A DNA stretch of 34,861 nucleotides, taken from positions 1 to 34,861 of the forward strand of contig JAQBYI010000033.1 in assembly GCA_027622655.1 (NCBI GenBank), read 5' to 3'. This stretch comes from Gemmatimonadota bacterium (lineage in GTDB: Bacteria; Gemmatimonadota; Gemmatimonadetes; Gemmatimonadales; Gemmatimonadaceae). Position 1 is the first letter of the stretch. Each line of letters starts with the position of its first letter. Below are positions 21,022-31,770 of the stretch, piece by piece. A program made the translations under genes and the position numbers. Under the pieces are notes generated by a model that was given only the letters and a program-made list of their open reading frames with translations, searched no databases and was not told the origin of the DNA.

Positions 21022-22593
21022 ATGGCAACATCGACGTCGCTCCGCCCCGGTGAAATCAAGGACATTCTCCTTCGAGAAATCGAAGCCGCCGACCTGAATT
21101 CACTCGACGTTGAGGAAGTCGGTTCCGTCCTGGAAGTGAAAGACGGTATCGCGCGTATTTATGGCCTCCAGAAGGCCATGGCTGGCGAGATGCTCGAGGT
21201 CACGAGCTCGGAGACCGGCGCAAAGATTACGGCGCTCGCGCTCAACCTTGAAGAAGACAACATCGGCTCGGTTGTACTCGGCGACTACCTCCAGCTGAAG
21301 GAAGGCGACGAAGTACGCCGCACCGGACGTGTGCTCGAGGTTCCCGTTGGTCCGGAGATGATCGGCCGCGTCGTTGACGCACTCGGCCGCCCCATCGACG
21401 GCGTTGGACCCATCAATACCGAGCACACCCGCAAGGTCGAGAGCGAGGCGCCCGGCATTATCGTGCGCTCGCCGGTGAAAGAGCCGCTGCAGACCGGCAT
21501 CAAGGCCATCGATTCGATGATCCCGATCGGCCGCGGTCAGCGCGAGCTCATCATCGGCGATCGCGGCACGGGAAAGACGGCAATCGCCGTCGATACCATC
21601 ATCAATCAAAAGGGCGCCGGCGTCATCTGCGTGTACGTCGCCATCGGACAGAAGGCGTCGACGGTTGCCAGCGTGGTCGAGCGCCTCAAGGCGACTGGCG
21701 CGATGGAGTACACGATTGTCGTCGCTGCCACCGCGTCCGATCCGGCGCCAATGCAGTACATCGCGCCGTACTCCGGCGCGGCGATGGCCGAGTACTTCAT
21801 GTACAACGAAGGCAAAGCCACGCTCGCGGTGTACGACGATCTTTCCAAGCAGGCTGCGGCGTACCGCCAGCTCTCGCTCGTTCTGCGTCGTCCGCCGGGC
21901 CGCGAAGCGTTCCCCGGCGACGTGTTCTATCTCCACTCACGCCTCCTCGAGCGCGCAGCCAAGCTGAGCAACGATCCGTCTGTGGTGGACGGCAAGACGA
22001 TCCTCAAGGCGGGCGGTTCGATGACTGCGCTACCGATCATCGAAACGCAGGCCGGTGACGTGTCGGCGTACATCCCGACCAACGTCATTTCGATCACCGA
22101 CGGTCAGATCTTTCTCGAGAGCGATCTCTTCTACTCGGGCGTGCGACCGGCGGTAAACGTCGGAATATCGGTGAGTCGTGTTGGTGGCGCCGCGCAGACG
22201 AAGGCGATGAAGGGTGTCGCCGGCCGCCTCCGCCTCGATCTGGCGCAGTATCGCGAACTCGAAGCGTTCTCCGCCTTTGCCAGCGATCTCGACGCAGCCA
22301 CGAAGAAGCAGCTCGAGCGCGGCGCCCGAACGGTTGAAATTCTCAAGCAGGGCCAGTACGAGCCGATGGCCTTCGAGTCGCAGGCGATGATCATTTTCGC
22401 CGTGACCAACGGATTCATCGACGATATCGGCACCAGCAAGGTGCGCGATTGGGAAAAGGGCTTCCACGAGTTCATGAAGACCAGCTTCCCGCAGGTGGGC
22501 GACAAGATTCGCAGCGAAAAGGCGATCTCGAAGGAGACCGAGGCCGACCTGCGCCGCGGCATCGACGCATACAAGAAGCTGGCGGCGAAATAG
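21022..22593 (+). CDS. atpA: F1Fo ATP synthase subunit alpha
   Basis: The 523-residue alpha subunit of the F1 headpiece carries the non-catalytic nucleotide sites. It shows the N-terminal segment that binds the stator, Walker A Gly-Asp-Arg-Gly-Thr-Gly-Lys-Thr (near 170-177), the Pro-Tyr-Ser-Gly-Ala region, and the signature Ser-Val-x-Arg-Val-Gly-Gly-Ala-Ala-Gln-Thr. The ATG at 21022 is preceded by AAGGAA. It leads the atpA-atpG-atpD-atpC cluster; unlike the usual order, no atpH (delta) or Fo genes lie upstream. Confidence 0.98.
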   Translation: MATSTSLRPGEIKDILLREIEAADLNSLDVEEVGSVLEVKDGIARIYGLQKAMAGEMLEVTSSETGAKITALALNLEEDNIGSVVLGDYLQLKEGDEVRRTGRVLEVPVGPEMIGRVVDALGRPIDGVGPINTEHTRKVESEAPGIIVRSPVKEPLQTGIKAIDSMIPIGRGQRELIIGDRGTGKTAIAVDTIINQKGAGVICVYVAIGQKASTVASVVERLKATGAMEYTIVVAATASDPAPMQYIAPYSGAAMAEYFMYNEGKATLAVYDDLSKQAAAYRQLSLVLRRPPGREAFPGDVFYLHSRLLERAAKLSNDPSVVDGKTILKAGGSMTALPIIETQAGDVSAYIPTNVISITDGQIFLESDLFYSGVRPAVNVGISVSRVGGAAQTKAMKGVAGRLRLDLAQYRELEAFSAFASDLDAATKKQLERGARTVEILKQGQYEPMAFESQAMIIFAVTNGFIDDIGTSKVRDWEKGFHEFMKTSFPQVGDKIRSEKAISKETEADLRRGIDAYKKLAAK

Positions 22594-22605
22594 TCGTGTC
22601 GTTCA

Positions 22606-22640
22606 CTGTCAGCCGTCAGCCGTCAACCGTGAGCCGTCAA
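22606..22640. repeat. Heptad repeat array C, atpA/atpG spacer
   Basis: Five consecutive 7-base units, three of them exact CCGTCAR, occupy half of the 69-base spacer between atpA and atpG. They leave no clear ribosome site for atpG apart from a GTGG-type stretch. Confidence 0.85.
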
Positions 22641-22662
22641 CCAGCTGTGGTCGTGGCAGTTT

Positions 22663-23523
22663 ATGGCTAAGGGCCGCGAGCTCCTCGGACGCATCAAGTC
22701 CACCGAGAACACGCGCAAGATCACGCGCACGATGGAGATGGTGGCGACGTCCAAGATGAAACGCGCGGTTGATCGCGTCGTCGCGGCTCGCCCGTACGCG
22801 CTCGCGCTCACCGACGTCATCGCGAGCCTCTACAGCCCGGAGCTGGCGAGCGACTTCCCACTCCTGCGCCAGCCGGCGGACGTCAAGCGCGCTGCTGTCG
22901 TGCTGCTCACGTCGAACCGCGGGCTTGCCGGCGCGTTCAACTCCAACCTGATCAAGGAAGCCCGCGCCACGGTCGCGCAGCTGGAAGCTGCCGGGGCGGA
23001 GGTCCAGCTCCACGTCGTCGGGCGGAAGGGGATCGGATACTTCAAGTACGTCGGTCGGGATCTCGCAGTGCAGCGAACCGACATCACGGACAAGCCGACA
23101 GCTGATGACGCCGCGTCGCTCGTTGATACGCTCATGGCGGCCTTCGCCGCCGGTGAGCTCGATGCCGTCTACGTGGTGCAGTCGCAGTTCAAGTCTGTCC
23201 TCTCGTCACCGCCGGCCAGCACACGCGTGCTTCCCGTCACGCGTCCAACGGCCGGCGCAGCGACCAAGGACTATCTCCTCTTCCCGTCGGCGGGGGAAAT
23301 TCTCTCCGCGCTGTTGCCGGCCTACGTCCGCAACGCGGTGTATCGCGCCCTGGTCGAAACCGTCGCAGCGGAGCAGGCGGCCCGTCGTACAGCAATGAAG
23401 AACGCCACGGACAACGCCGGCGAAATGCTCAACGTCCTTCGCCGCACCTACAACCGTGCCCGGCAGGCCAACATCACGCAGGAAATCGCCGAGATCGTCG
23501 GCGGTGCAGCCGCACTCGATTGA
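22663..23523 (+). CDS. atpG: F1Fo ATP synthase subunit gamma
   Basis: The 286-residue rotor shaft subunit matches the usual length. The conserved N-terminal helix Ile-Lys-Ser-Thr-Glu-Asn-Thr-Arg-Lys-Ile-Thr-Arg-Thr-Met-Glu-Met-Val and the C-terminal Asn-Ala-Thr-Asp-Asn-Ala...Tyr-Asn-Arg-Ala-Arg-Gln-Ala-Asn-Ile-Thr-Gln-Glu helix are both present. These form the coiled coil inside the alpha/beta ring. The order between atpA and atpD is standard; the flanking spacers hold heptad arrays C and D. Confidence 0.97.
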   Translation: MAKGRELLGRIKSTENTRKITRTMEMVATSKMKRAVDRVVAARPYALALTDVIASLYSPELASDFPLLRQPADVKRAAVVLLTSNRGLAGAFNSNLIKEARATVAQLEAAGAEVQLHVVGRKGIGYFKYVGRDLAVQRTDITDKPTADDAASLVDTLMAAFAAGELDAVYVVQSQFKSVLSSPPASTRVLPVTRPTAGAATKDYLLFPSAGEILSALLPAYVRNAVYRALVETVAAEQAARRTAMKNATDNAGEMLNVLRRTYNRARQANITQEIAEIVGGAAALD

Positions 23524-23529
23524 TCACGA

Positions 23530-24998
<1,469 letters not shown>

Positions 24999-25241
24999 GT
25001 GCTCAAGGTCAGCGTCATCTCTCCTGAGGCCGTCCTTTTCGAGGGCGAAACCGCCTCGGTCGTCGCACCGGCGTTCGACGGCGAGGTGGGCATTCTCACC
25101 GGCCACGCGGCCATGGTCACGGTGCTCGGTTCGGGCACCCTTCGCCTTGCCGACGGTCAGTCTTTCCGCGTGGAAGGCGGTTTCATGCAGGTGGCCGACG
25201 ACGAAGTGCGGGTCGTCACGGAGAAGGCCTCAAAGGCCTGA
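24999..25241 (+). CDS. atpC: F1Fo ATP synthase subunit epsilon, short form
   Basis: The 80 residues cover only the N-terminal beta-sandwich that contacts gamma and the c-ring (Ser-Pro-Glu-Ala-Val-Leu-Phe-Glu-Gly-Glu and Gly-Ile-Leu-Thr-Gly-His). The C-terminal helical hairpin that inhibits ATP hydrolysis in E. coli is absent. Short epsilon subunits are known in some phyla, so this need not be a truncation. The GTG start abuts the atpD stop codon. Confidence 0.93.
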   Translation: MLKVSVISPEAVLFEGETASVVAPAFDGEVGILTGHAAMVTVLGSGTLRLADGQSFRVEGGFMQVADDEVRVVTEKASKA

Positions 25242-25458
25242 CGGCGCAATGACCGGGGCGCGACACCGCCGTCCATGGGGTTTCGGATTCTTCCGAAAGC
25301 GTACGGCTCAGTGCCGCCTCGGCGACCGCCTCGGCACCAGTGCTCCCGCCGAATAGCAGCCAAACCGAGCCTTTCTTACGGATGCGTCTAATCGCGTCAG
25401 CTGTGTCGCGATGCGCCGGTCTGGTTTGCCGCGTGGTGAACGGCTAAAGTCACTCCGG
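25242..25458. other. Spacer after the atp operon with two inverted repeats
   Basis: TTTCGGA (25281-25287) and TCCGAAA (25292-25298) form a tight 7-bp hairpin 40 bases after atpC; GTGCCG/CGGCAC at about 25311-25337 forms a second. Neither is followed by a T-run, but the first may end or stabilise the atp transcript. No gene is seen. Confidence 0.4.
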
Positions 25459-26727
25459 ATGCAGCTACGCGAATCGCTCACCGAAACGAACCACACCCGC
25501 CACGCGATTGTGGTCGCGGCCGTGGCTCTGGCAGCGTGCATCGCCGGAATCCTGAACGACTTCGTCTATGACGATGTCCCGCTAATCGTCGAGAACCTTC
25601 GACTCCATTCGCTCACAAACGCTGTGGAAATCGTGTCACAGCCGTATTGGCCACCGCCGTTCATCGAGCAGCTCTATCGGCCGCTTGCGGTCCTACTGCT
25701 GGCCGTGGAGTGGGCGGTGGGGGCAGGTAACCCGGTGGTCTTCAGGCTCGTCAGCTACGCGCTCTACGTAGCGTCCGCTGTCGCCTTCTTTCGACTCGCC
25801 ACGATGTTGCTCGCGCGCCACGTCGCGTTCGCGGTGGCACTACTGTTCGCCGTGCATCCGGTACACGTTGAGGCGGCGGCGCTTGGCGTAAACCAGGGCG
25901 AGTTGATCGTCGGACTCTCGGCGCTCCTAGTGGCGGCGCGGTACATCGAGCGGCGGCGTGGCGGCGGCCTTCACGCCGTCGACTGGGCGGTTATGGCCGC
26001 GTGGTACGCTGCCGCCGTGTTCACCAAGGAGAACGGGTTCGTCCTTCCAGCTCTGCTTGTAGCTGCCGAGTTGACGCTGTTCGGATCGAAAGGGACATCC
26101 CGACCCGCACGCGCCCTCTGGCCGGGATACGTTGCCATGGCTGCAGTGGCTGCTGTCGCGCTCGTCGTCAGGCACGCCGTCCTCAGCGGGCTCGTCGGCG
26201 CCGCACCCGCCAAGGCGCTCGTTGGGTTGAGTTTGGGAGAGCGCGCTTTCACCATGCTCCAGGTCGTCCCGATGTGGGTTCGGCTGCTGGTGTGGCCGCA
26301 GCACCTGCAGGCGGACTTTGGACCTAATGAGATCGTCTTGCCGACCTCAGTTGGGCTAGCCGAACTCGGAGGCGTGGCCGTGATCGCCGCCGCGTTCGCC
26401 GTATTATTGCTTGCCCGCCGCCAGCGGCCAGTCGCGGCGTTCGGTATCGCGTGGTGCGCCGTGGCGCTGTTGCCGGTGAGCAACTTGGTGCCCACTGGGA
26501 TCATGCTCGCCGAGCGCACGCTATTTCTGCCGAGCGCAGGATTCCTGCTGGCGGCCGGCGCGTTGAGTGAGATGGTCGCGCTCCAAAGGGGTGGGCGGTC
26601 GGTTGCCGTCCGCCGCGCCCTCGTTGCGACGCTCGCCCTCCTCGTTGCGCTCGGCCTCGGCCGTAGTGCAAACCGCCACGCCCTTTGGAACAGCGCCCAC
26701 TTTGTGGTCGCTCCGCGTCAGCCGTGA
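25459..26727 (+). CDS. TMTC-like polytopic membrane protein lacking its TPR domain
   Basis: About 422 residues with roughly ten membrane segments. Motifs match the bacterial/eukaryotic TMTC glycosyltransferase-like family (GT-C fold): Asn-Asp-Phe-Val-Tyr-Asp-Asp in the first loop, Tyr-Arg-Pro-Leu, His-Pro-Val-His-Val-Glu-Ala, Lys-Glu-Asn-Gly, and a late Ala-Glu-Arg-Thr-Leu-Phe-Leu-Pro-Ser segment. Family members normally continue after the last membrane helix with TPR repeats; here the frame stops at Trp-Asn-Ser-Ala-His-Phe-Val-Val...Gln-Pro and waaA begins (convergent) 57 bases later, so the TPR region appears to be lost. An ATG at 25411 is an alternative start. Transferase activity is inferred. 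Confidence 0.7.
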   Translation: MQLRESLTETNHTRHAIVVAAVALAACIAGILNDFVYDDVPLIVENLRLHSLTNAVEIVSQPYWPPPFIEQLYRPLAVLLLAVEWAVGAGNPVVFRLVSYALYVASAVAFFRLATMLLARHVAFAVALLFAVHPVHVEAAALGVNQGELIVGLSALLVAARYIERRRGGGLHAVDWAVMAAWYAAAVFTKENGFVLPALLVAAELTLFGSKGTSRPARALWPGYVAMAAVAAVALVVRHAVLSGLVGAAPAKALVGLSLGERAFTMLQVVPMWVRLLVWPQHLQADFGPNEIVLPTSVGLAELGGVAVIAAAFAVLLLARRQRPVAAFGIAWCAVALLPVSNLVPTGIMLAERTLFLPSAGFLLAAGALSEMVALQRGGRSVAVRRALVATLALLVALGLGRSANRHALWNSAHFVVAPRQP

Positions 26728-26784
26728 TTGCCGCCAGAGCGTAGGGATAGCTGATTGACGGTGCTCGAATCGAAGTTTGTCGAC

Positions 26785-28068
26785 CTACGCCTGCAGCAGT
26801 CGCTCTACGAGCGCGGCTGACCGTTCTGCGGCCCCCAGCCCGTCGGTGATCACTTGTCGCGCGGACGCGCCGGGCTGTTTGCGCGCCAAGTCGCTGGCGA
26901 GCAGTCCCACGATCCTGTCCGCGAGCGTCGGCGCAGTGGCGTCGGCAAACCCGCCGCCGGCGGAGATGAGCGCGGCCGCGTCGCGGTTCGCGACGCCCCG
27001 CGGGCCGAACAGGACCGGTATCCCAAACGCCGCCGGTTCGACCACGGAGTGAAGCCCCCTGTCGTGAAATCCGCCACCCACGAAAGCCACGTCGGCGAGC
27101 GCGTAGAGGTCGGCGAGTACGCCGACGCGGTCAACCACGACCAGACCCGTTCCGTCGTCCGCGGCGCCAATCGACGCGGCGGGGAGTCCTCGCTCACGCG
27201 CCCATGCGCGGAGGCGCGCTGTGTGCGCGGCCGTCGGCTCGTGCGCGGCAATAATGAGGCGGGCGCTGGGGATGTGGCGGACTACGTCGCGCCAAGCTGG
27301 GAGCAGCACCGCTTCGTCCGCCGACCACGTCGAGCCGGCCACGAGCGTCGGCCGATCAGTGCCGAGTCGTGCGAGCAACGCCGGGTCGCGCGGGCCGGCG
27401 GAGACCTGTGCCGTGACCTGGTCATAGCGCACGTCACCCGTGATGCTGACGCACTCAGGCCGCGCACCGAGCGCAACGAGGTTCTCGGCATCCGCTTCGT
27501 GTACCGCGCCGATGGCGCTGAGCGCGGCGTACGCGTCGGCGAGGACGAGTCGCGCGAGCCAAGAGCCGCGGCCCGATGACTCGCTGAACGTTGCCGATGT
27601 CAATCCGACGGGCACGCCGCGAGCGGTCGCTTCCTCAACCAGGAGTGGCCAGACGTCGAGCTTGCTGAACACGATTGCCGATGGCGCGAGCGCGTTGAGC
27701 ATCGCCCGCGCTGCCGTTGCAGTGTCGAACGGGAGGTAGTCCGCGACATCGACCGGCAGCGAGCGCGCGAACGTTTCAGCGCTCGGCGAGAAGAACGTAT
27801 AGGCGAACTGTGCGCTCGGGAGGCTGCTGCGGAGCAGCTCGATGACCGGCCGCGCCATAAGACCTTCGCCAACCGACGGGGCGTGCATCCATATGAGTGG
27901 GCGGTCGAGATCGCGCTTTGCGCGCGCCCATGCCGACACGCGTTCGATTGTTCCGTGGCGCGCTGCGAACGCGCGGCGAAACTTTCCGCCGCCGGCCGGG
28001 GCAAGTCGCGACACGAACGCGGCGGCATGCCCTGCCAGCGAATACGGCACGCGCACAACCGGCCTCAT
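26785..28068 (-). CDS. waaA: 3-deoxy-D-manno-octulosonic acid (Kdo) transferase
   Basis: WaaA adds Kdo to lipid A precursors at the inner membrane, an essential LPS step. The 427 residues have an N-terminal hydrophobic/basic anchor, the catalytic motif Ala-Pro-Ser-Val-Gly-Glu68, Asp-Tyr-Leu-Pro-Phe-Asp, Phe-Ser-Lys-Leu-Asp-Val-Trp-Pro, Gly-Asp-Val-Arg-Tyr-Asp and the C-terminal Gly-Gly-Gly-Phe-His-Asp-Arg-Gly-Leu-His-Ser-Val-Val-Glu-Pro-Ala of GT30 enzymes. The ATG at 28068 is used; the frame opens at 28092. The gene shows that the organism makes LPS with Kdo. Confidence 0.93.
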   Translation of the reverse strand: MRPVVRVPYSLAGHAAAFVSRLAPAGGGKFRRAFAARHGTIERVSAWARAKRDLDRPLIWMHAPSVGEGLMARPVIELLRSSLPSAQFAYTFFSPSAETFARSLPVDVADYLPFDTATAARAMLNALAPSAIVFSKLDVWPLLVEEATARGVPVGLTSATFSESSGRGSWLARLVLADAYAALSAIGAVHEADAENLVALGARPECVSITGDVRYDQVTAQVSAGPRDPALLARLGTDRPTLVAGSTWSADEAVLLPAWRDVVRHIPSARLIIAAHEPTAAHTARLRAWARERGLPAASIGAADDGTGLVVVDRVGVLADLYALADVAFVGGGFHDRGLHSVVEPAAFGIPVLFGPRGVANRDAAALISAGGGFADATAPTLADRIVGLLASDLARKQPGASARQVITDGLGAAERSAALVERLLQA

Positions 28069-28129
28069 CGTGCAGGTTCCGCGTCGAGGCAAACCTCAAC
28101 ATTTCGTGAATTCCGCATGCGTGCACTCA

Positions 28130-28138
28130 AGTATAGCA
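28130..28138 (-). promoter_or_regulatory. Extended -10 promoter candidate for waaA
   Basis: On the minus strand TGCTATACT (28138-28130) matches an extended -10 (TGn plus TATAAT with one mismatch). It would start transcription about 55 bases before the waaA ATG. No -35 at standard distance. Confidence 0.4.
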
Positions 28139-28184
28139 GCACGCTGGATCTGGCTTGTCACGCTTCTTGAGCCGTTCGTTCGCC

Positions 28185-28212
28185 GTTCATGCACACGTGA
28201 ACGCCCGTTCAC
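28185..28212. promoter_or_regulatory. GTTCA half-site cluster upstream of the susCD operon
   Basis: GTTCA (28185) and TGAAC (28198-28202) form an inverted pair with eight bases between, and a further GTTCA lies at 28207. The arrangement resembles an operator in the waaA/susC divergent region; the binder is unknown. Confidence 0.25.
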
Positions 28213-28399
28213 TGCACCGAGGCCTGTTTACCCTATGCGACGTGTCACACGCATGGGAGAATGACGAGTAATTGTGTATGCCGAGGCACATCCGCGCCAG
28301 AACGGATGAGTCGAGGTGTCGTATGCCGCTGGAAACGCGGAATGCATCCAGCCTTCGGTGCTATTCAGTACTCCCACTCCATCAGTAGAGGCATTCTCG

Positions 28400-31300
28400 A
28401 TGCGACAGCGTTCACGTCTGTCCCGATGGCTTACCGCCATCATCGCCTTCCTCGCCGTTCCGGCAGCTGTAAGTGCGCAAGGCGCGGTGATTACCGGCAC
28501 GGTCGCTAGTGAAGGCGGCCAGCGGATTGAAGCGGCGACGGTCTACATCACGTCAATGTCGATTGGCGTGCAGACCAACCAGCAGGGCGTGTACACGCTG
28601 AACATCCCGGCGGCGCGACTGCAGGGGACGCCCGTGTTCCTTCGCGTACGGGCTATCGGTTATCGCGCGGACGTGTTCGAGTTCACGCCGGCAGCTGGTA
28701 ATCTCGAGCACAACTTTGAGCTCGAGACCGACGTCAACCGCCTCTCCGAGGTGGTCGTGACGGGTTCTATTGAAGGGACCGAGCGGTCGAAGGTTCCGTT
28801 TTTGGTCGGCCGTCTGACGACGGAAGACGTGCCGGTGCCGTCGCCGAACCCGCTCGCGGCCCTCTCCGGCAAGGTTCCGGGCATGCGCATCGCGCAGGCC
28901 AACGGCAAGCCGGGCTCCGCGCCGGAGATCATGATGCGCGGCCCCTCGTCGATCAACGCCTCGGGCCGCAGCCAGAGTCCTCTCATCATTGTTGACGGCG
29001 TGATCATGCGCGTCGGCAGTCTTGATGAGATCGGCGGCCTCGACATCGAGTCGGTTGAAGTCGTGAAGGGCGCCGCGGGCGCGTCGTTGTACGGGACGAC
29101 GGCCGCGAACGGCGTGATGATCATCAAGACGAAGCGCGGCGGCACCCAGGACGGCGTGCGGTTCAACGTGCGCAGTGAGTGGGGCCTGACCGACTTCGGC
29201 AGCGTGGACTACGGGATTCCGCAGAACATGATGATGGGGCTGGACGAGACGAACAAGCGGTTCTGCGTGCAGGGCTCCGGCGCGGTGTCGGGCTGCTCGC
29301 GCACGATGGACTTCATGGGCGAGATTCTTCGCATCAACAACGTGAACGCTGACACGACGCGCAGGGTGCAGGCGTTCGAGTGGAACGGCCCGTCGGCCTC
29401 GAGTGGCCAGCTGCAGAACATCTTCCAGTCGAATGTCTGGCCGAACCAGTACTACCACGCTCTGGCGCAGGTGTCGGAGCAGAACCCGGTGAAGATCACG
29501 TCGCTCGACGCGACGGGCCGGACGGGCGCGACGCGCTATTTCGTGAGCGGCGGGTACACGGACGATCCAGGCGCGATCAAGTACCTCAGGGGCCAGCAGC
29601 AGATTCGCGGCCGCGTGAACCTCGACTTCGAGGCCCGGAGTGACCTCCTGATTTCGGTGAGCTCGCTCGTCGATCAGGGAACGACGGACATCAACGGCTT
29701 CTCGTTCGGCATCCTGATGCGCGGCTTCCCGGCGGGTACGAACGCGCTGGCCATCGACTCCCTGGGCCGGCCGATCAGCCGTGGCGGAGGTTCGGGCATT
29801 CGTGGCTCGGGCAACGGCACGACAGCGCCGCTCTACAATCCGCAGAACTGGAATGGTGAGCGTAACTCGCAGCGCCTGCTGGCCAACCTGACGATGAACT
29901 ACTTCCCGGCCGACTGGGTCACCTTCGACGCCTCGATGGGTTATGACAGCCGGCGTCGTGACGACCAGAGCTACGCGGTGAAGGGCTACAAGACGACGTC
30001 ATACTCGTCAAGCACGAACTTCGGCAACATGAGCATCAGCAACCTGAACTCCAACGCGCTCAACGGCAACATGGGTATGACGGTCCGCAAGCAGCTGACG
30101 TCGGACATCGCGAGCAAGTTCAACATCAAGGGGCTCTACGACGAGTACCAAAGCAACTATAACGGCAGCTCCGGTCAGAAGTTTGTCGTGAAGGACGTGT
30201 ACACGCTCAGCAACACGACAACGAACTTCAGTACTTCGTCGAACTCGTCGAAGATCCTGAACATGGGCCTCGTCGGCGGCGCGAACTTCGACATCAGGGG
30301 CAAGTACATCGTGGACGGGACGTACCGCTACGACGGCAGCTCGCTCTTCGGTGCAGGCAACCGGTGGGCGCCATTCGGCCGGATCTCCGGCGTGTGGCGG
30401 ATCTCGGAAGAGCCATTCTTCCAGATCCCGCACGTGTCCGACATGCGTTTCCGCATCTCGCGGGGAACGGCTGGTAACACGCCGAGCTTCACGGCGCAGT
30501 ACGAGACGTACTCGTGCGGCGCGTCGGGTTGCTCGCTGGGCCAGGCCGGCAACTCGAAGCTGAAGCCGGAAACGACGACCGAAATCGAGTCGGGCATCGA
30601 CCTGACGCTGTTTGACCGAGTCGGCCTGGAACTGACGAACGCGCGCTCGACGACGCGGAACCAGATCTTGAACGTTCCGACGCCGGCGTCGCTGGGCTTC
30701 TCGAACCAGTGGCGGAACGCGGGCACGCTGGAGAACAACACGTACGAAGTCAGCGCCAGCTTGCCGCTGATCACGCGGCGCGACCTGCAGTGGAGCATGC
30801 GCGCTGCATGGGACCGGACGACCACGTTCGTCACGCAACTGGATATCCCCGAGTACTTCACGAGCGCCGGTGGCGGCGGAACGGGAAGCATCTTCCTGAT
30901 CTCCGCCGATCGCACCAAGCAGGACAACATCCCGAGGAACCGGTATGCCAACCTCTGGGGCCGCAAGTTCTACCACACCTGCGCCGAGATGGCCGCCTCG
31001 CTCCAGTCGCAGTGCGGCGAAGGCAAGGCGTACCAGGTGAACGGTCAGGGCTGGGTAGTCTGGACCGGTGAGGGCAACAGCTGGAAGGACGGCATCACGA
31101 GGAACCTGTGGCAGTCCAAGCAGTCCGTGGCGCAGTCGCCGTGGGGCGTGCCGATCTACTTCGGTCATCCGATCATAGACCGTCCGCTCAAGGGCGAAAA
31201 GGGCGAGTCGGTAGGCGTCAAACACATTCTGGGGACTACGCTGCCCGCCTTCCGCCTGAGCTACAACTCGACGCTGACGTACAAGAAGCTGACGGTGTAC

Positions 31301-31756
31301 GGCCTCCTGGACGGCACGTTCGGCCACTCGATCAACAACATCGGCGAGGGCTGGGGTGTGTTCGACTTCCAGTCGGACTATTTCGATCAGGCCGGGCGCA
31401 CGGTTGAGAACGCTACGCCGGTTGGCTACGGCTGGCGCGTTGGCAGCCCCGAAGGCGCAGGCCTTGGCGGGTTCTATGACCAGCTTGGCCCGAACAACTA
31501 CAACGTCGAGAACGGGACGTACGTGAAGCTCCGCGAAATGAGCGTCTCGTACAAGCTCGGTTCCATCGGCGGCGTAGGCGACTGGACGTTCGGCGTCGTT
31601 GGCCGCAACCTGGTCACGTTCACGAACTACACTGGCTATGACCCGGAAACGGGCCAGTCCGGCGGATCGGGCGGCTCGGCCTTCATCAACCAGATCGACA
31701 ACTTCAACTTCCCGACGCTCCGCTCCTTCTCGTTCTCACTCTCCACGCGATTCTAG
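28400..31756 (+). CDS. SusC/RagA-family TonB-linked outer-membrane transporter
   Basis: The 1118-residue product starts with a signal peptide (Met-Arg-Gln-Arg...Val-Ser-Ala-Gln-Gly, about 27 residues). A carboxypeptidase-regulatory-like beta domain (about 30-105) follows, then the TonB plug (about 115-245, with Val-Val-Val-Thr-Gly, Pro-Leu-Ile-Ile-Val-Asp-Gly-Val and Ile-Glu-Ser-Val-Glu-Val-Val-Lys-Gly-Ala). The rest is a long beta barrel ending in Ser-Leu-Ser-Thr-Arg-Phe with the terminal Phe of barrel proteins. Together with SusD it takes up glycans or peptides across the outer membrane. The ATG at 28400 begins the signal peptide; a GTG at 28316 would add 28 unrelated residues. The susD-like gene follows 14 bases downstream. 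Confidence 0.96.
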   Translation: MRQRSRLSRWLTAIIAFLAVPAAVSAQGAVITGTVASEGGQRIEAATVYITSMSIGVQTNQQGVYTLNIPAARLQGTPVFLRVRAIGYRADVFEFTPAAGNLEHNFELETDVNRLSEVVVTGSIEGTERSKVPFLVGRLTTEDVPVPSPNPLAALSGKVPGMRIAQANGKPGSAPEIMMRGPSSINASGRSQSPLIIVDGVIMRVGSLDEIGGLDIESVEVVKGAAGASLYGTTAANGVMIIKTKRGGTQDGVRFNVRSEWGLTDFGSVDYGIPQNMMMGLDETNKRFCVQGSGAVSGCSRTMDFMGEILRINNVNADTTRRVQAFEWNGPSASSGQLQNIFQSNVWPNQYYHALAQVSEQNPVKITSLDATGRTGATRYFVSGGYTDDPGAIKYLRGQQQIRGRVNLDFEARSDLLISVSSLVDQGTTDINGFSFGILMRGFPAGTNALAIDSLGRPISRGGGSGIRGSGNGTTAPLYNPQNWNGERNSQRLLANLTMNYFPADWVTFDASMGYDSRRRDDQSYAVKGYKTTSYSSSTNFGNMSISNLNSNALNGNMGMTVRKQLTSDIASKFNIKGLYDEYQSNYNGSSGQKFVVKDVYTLSNTTTNFSTSSNSSKILNMGLVGGANFDIRGKYIVDGTYRYDGSSLFGAGNRWAPFGRISGVWRISEEPFFQIPHVSDMRFRISRGTAGNTPSFTAQYETYSCGASGCSLGQAGNSKLKPETTTEIESGIDLTLFDRVGLELTNARSTTRNQILNVPTPASLGFSNQWRNAGTLENNTYEVSASLPLITRRDLQWSMRAAWDRTTTFVTQLDIPEYFTSAGGGGTGSIFLISADRTKQDNIPRNRYANLWGRKFYHTCAEMAASLQSQCGEGKAYQVNGQGWVVWTGEGNSWKDGITRNLWQSKQSVAQSPWGVPIYFGHPIIDRPLKGEKGESVGVKHILGTTLPAFRLSYNSTLTYKKLTVYGLLDGTFGHSINNIGEGWGVFDFQSDYFDQAGRTVENATPVGYGWRVGSPEGAGLGGFYDQLGPNNYNVENGTYVKLREMSVSYKLGSIGGVGDWTFGVVGRNLVTFTNYTGYDPETGQSGGSGGSAFINQIDNFNFPTLRSFSFSLSTRF

Positions 31757-31770
31757 GAGCGACTCCCACC

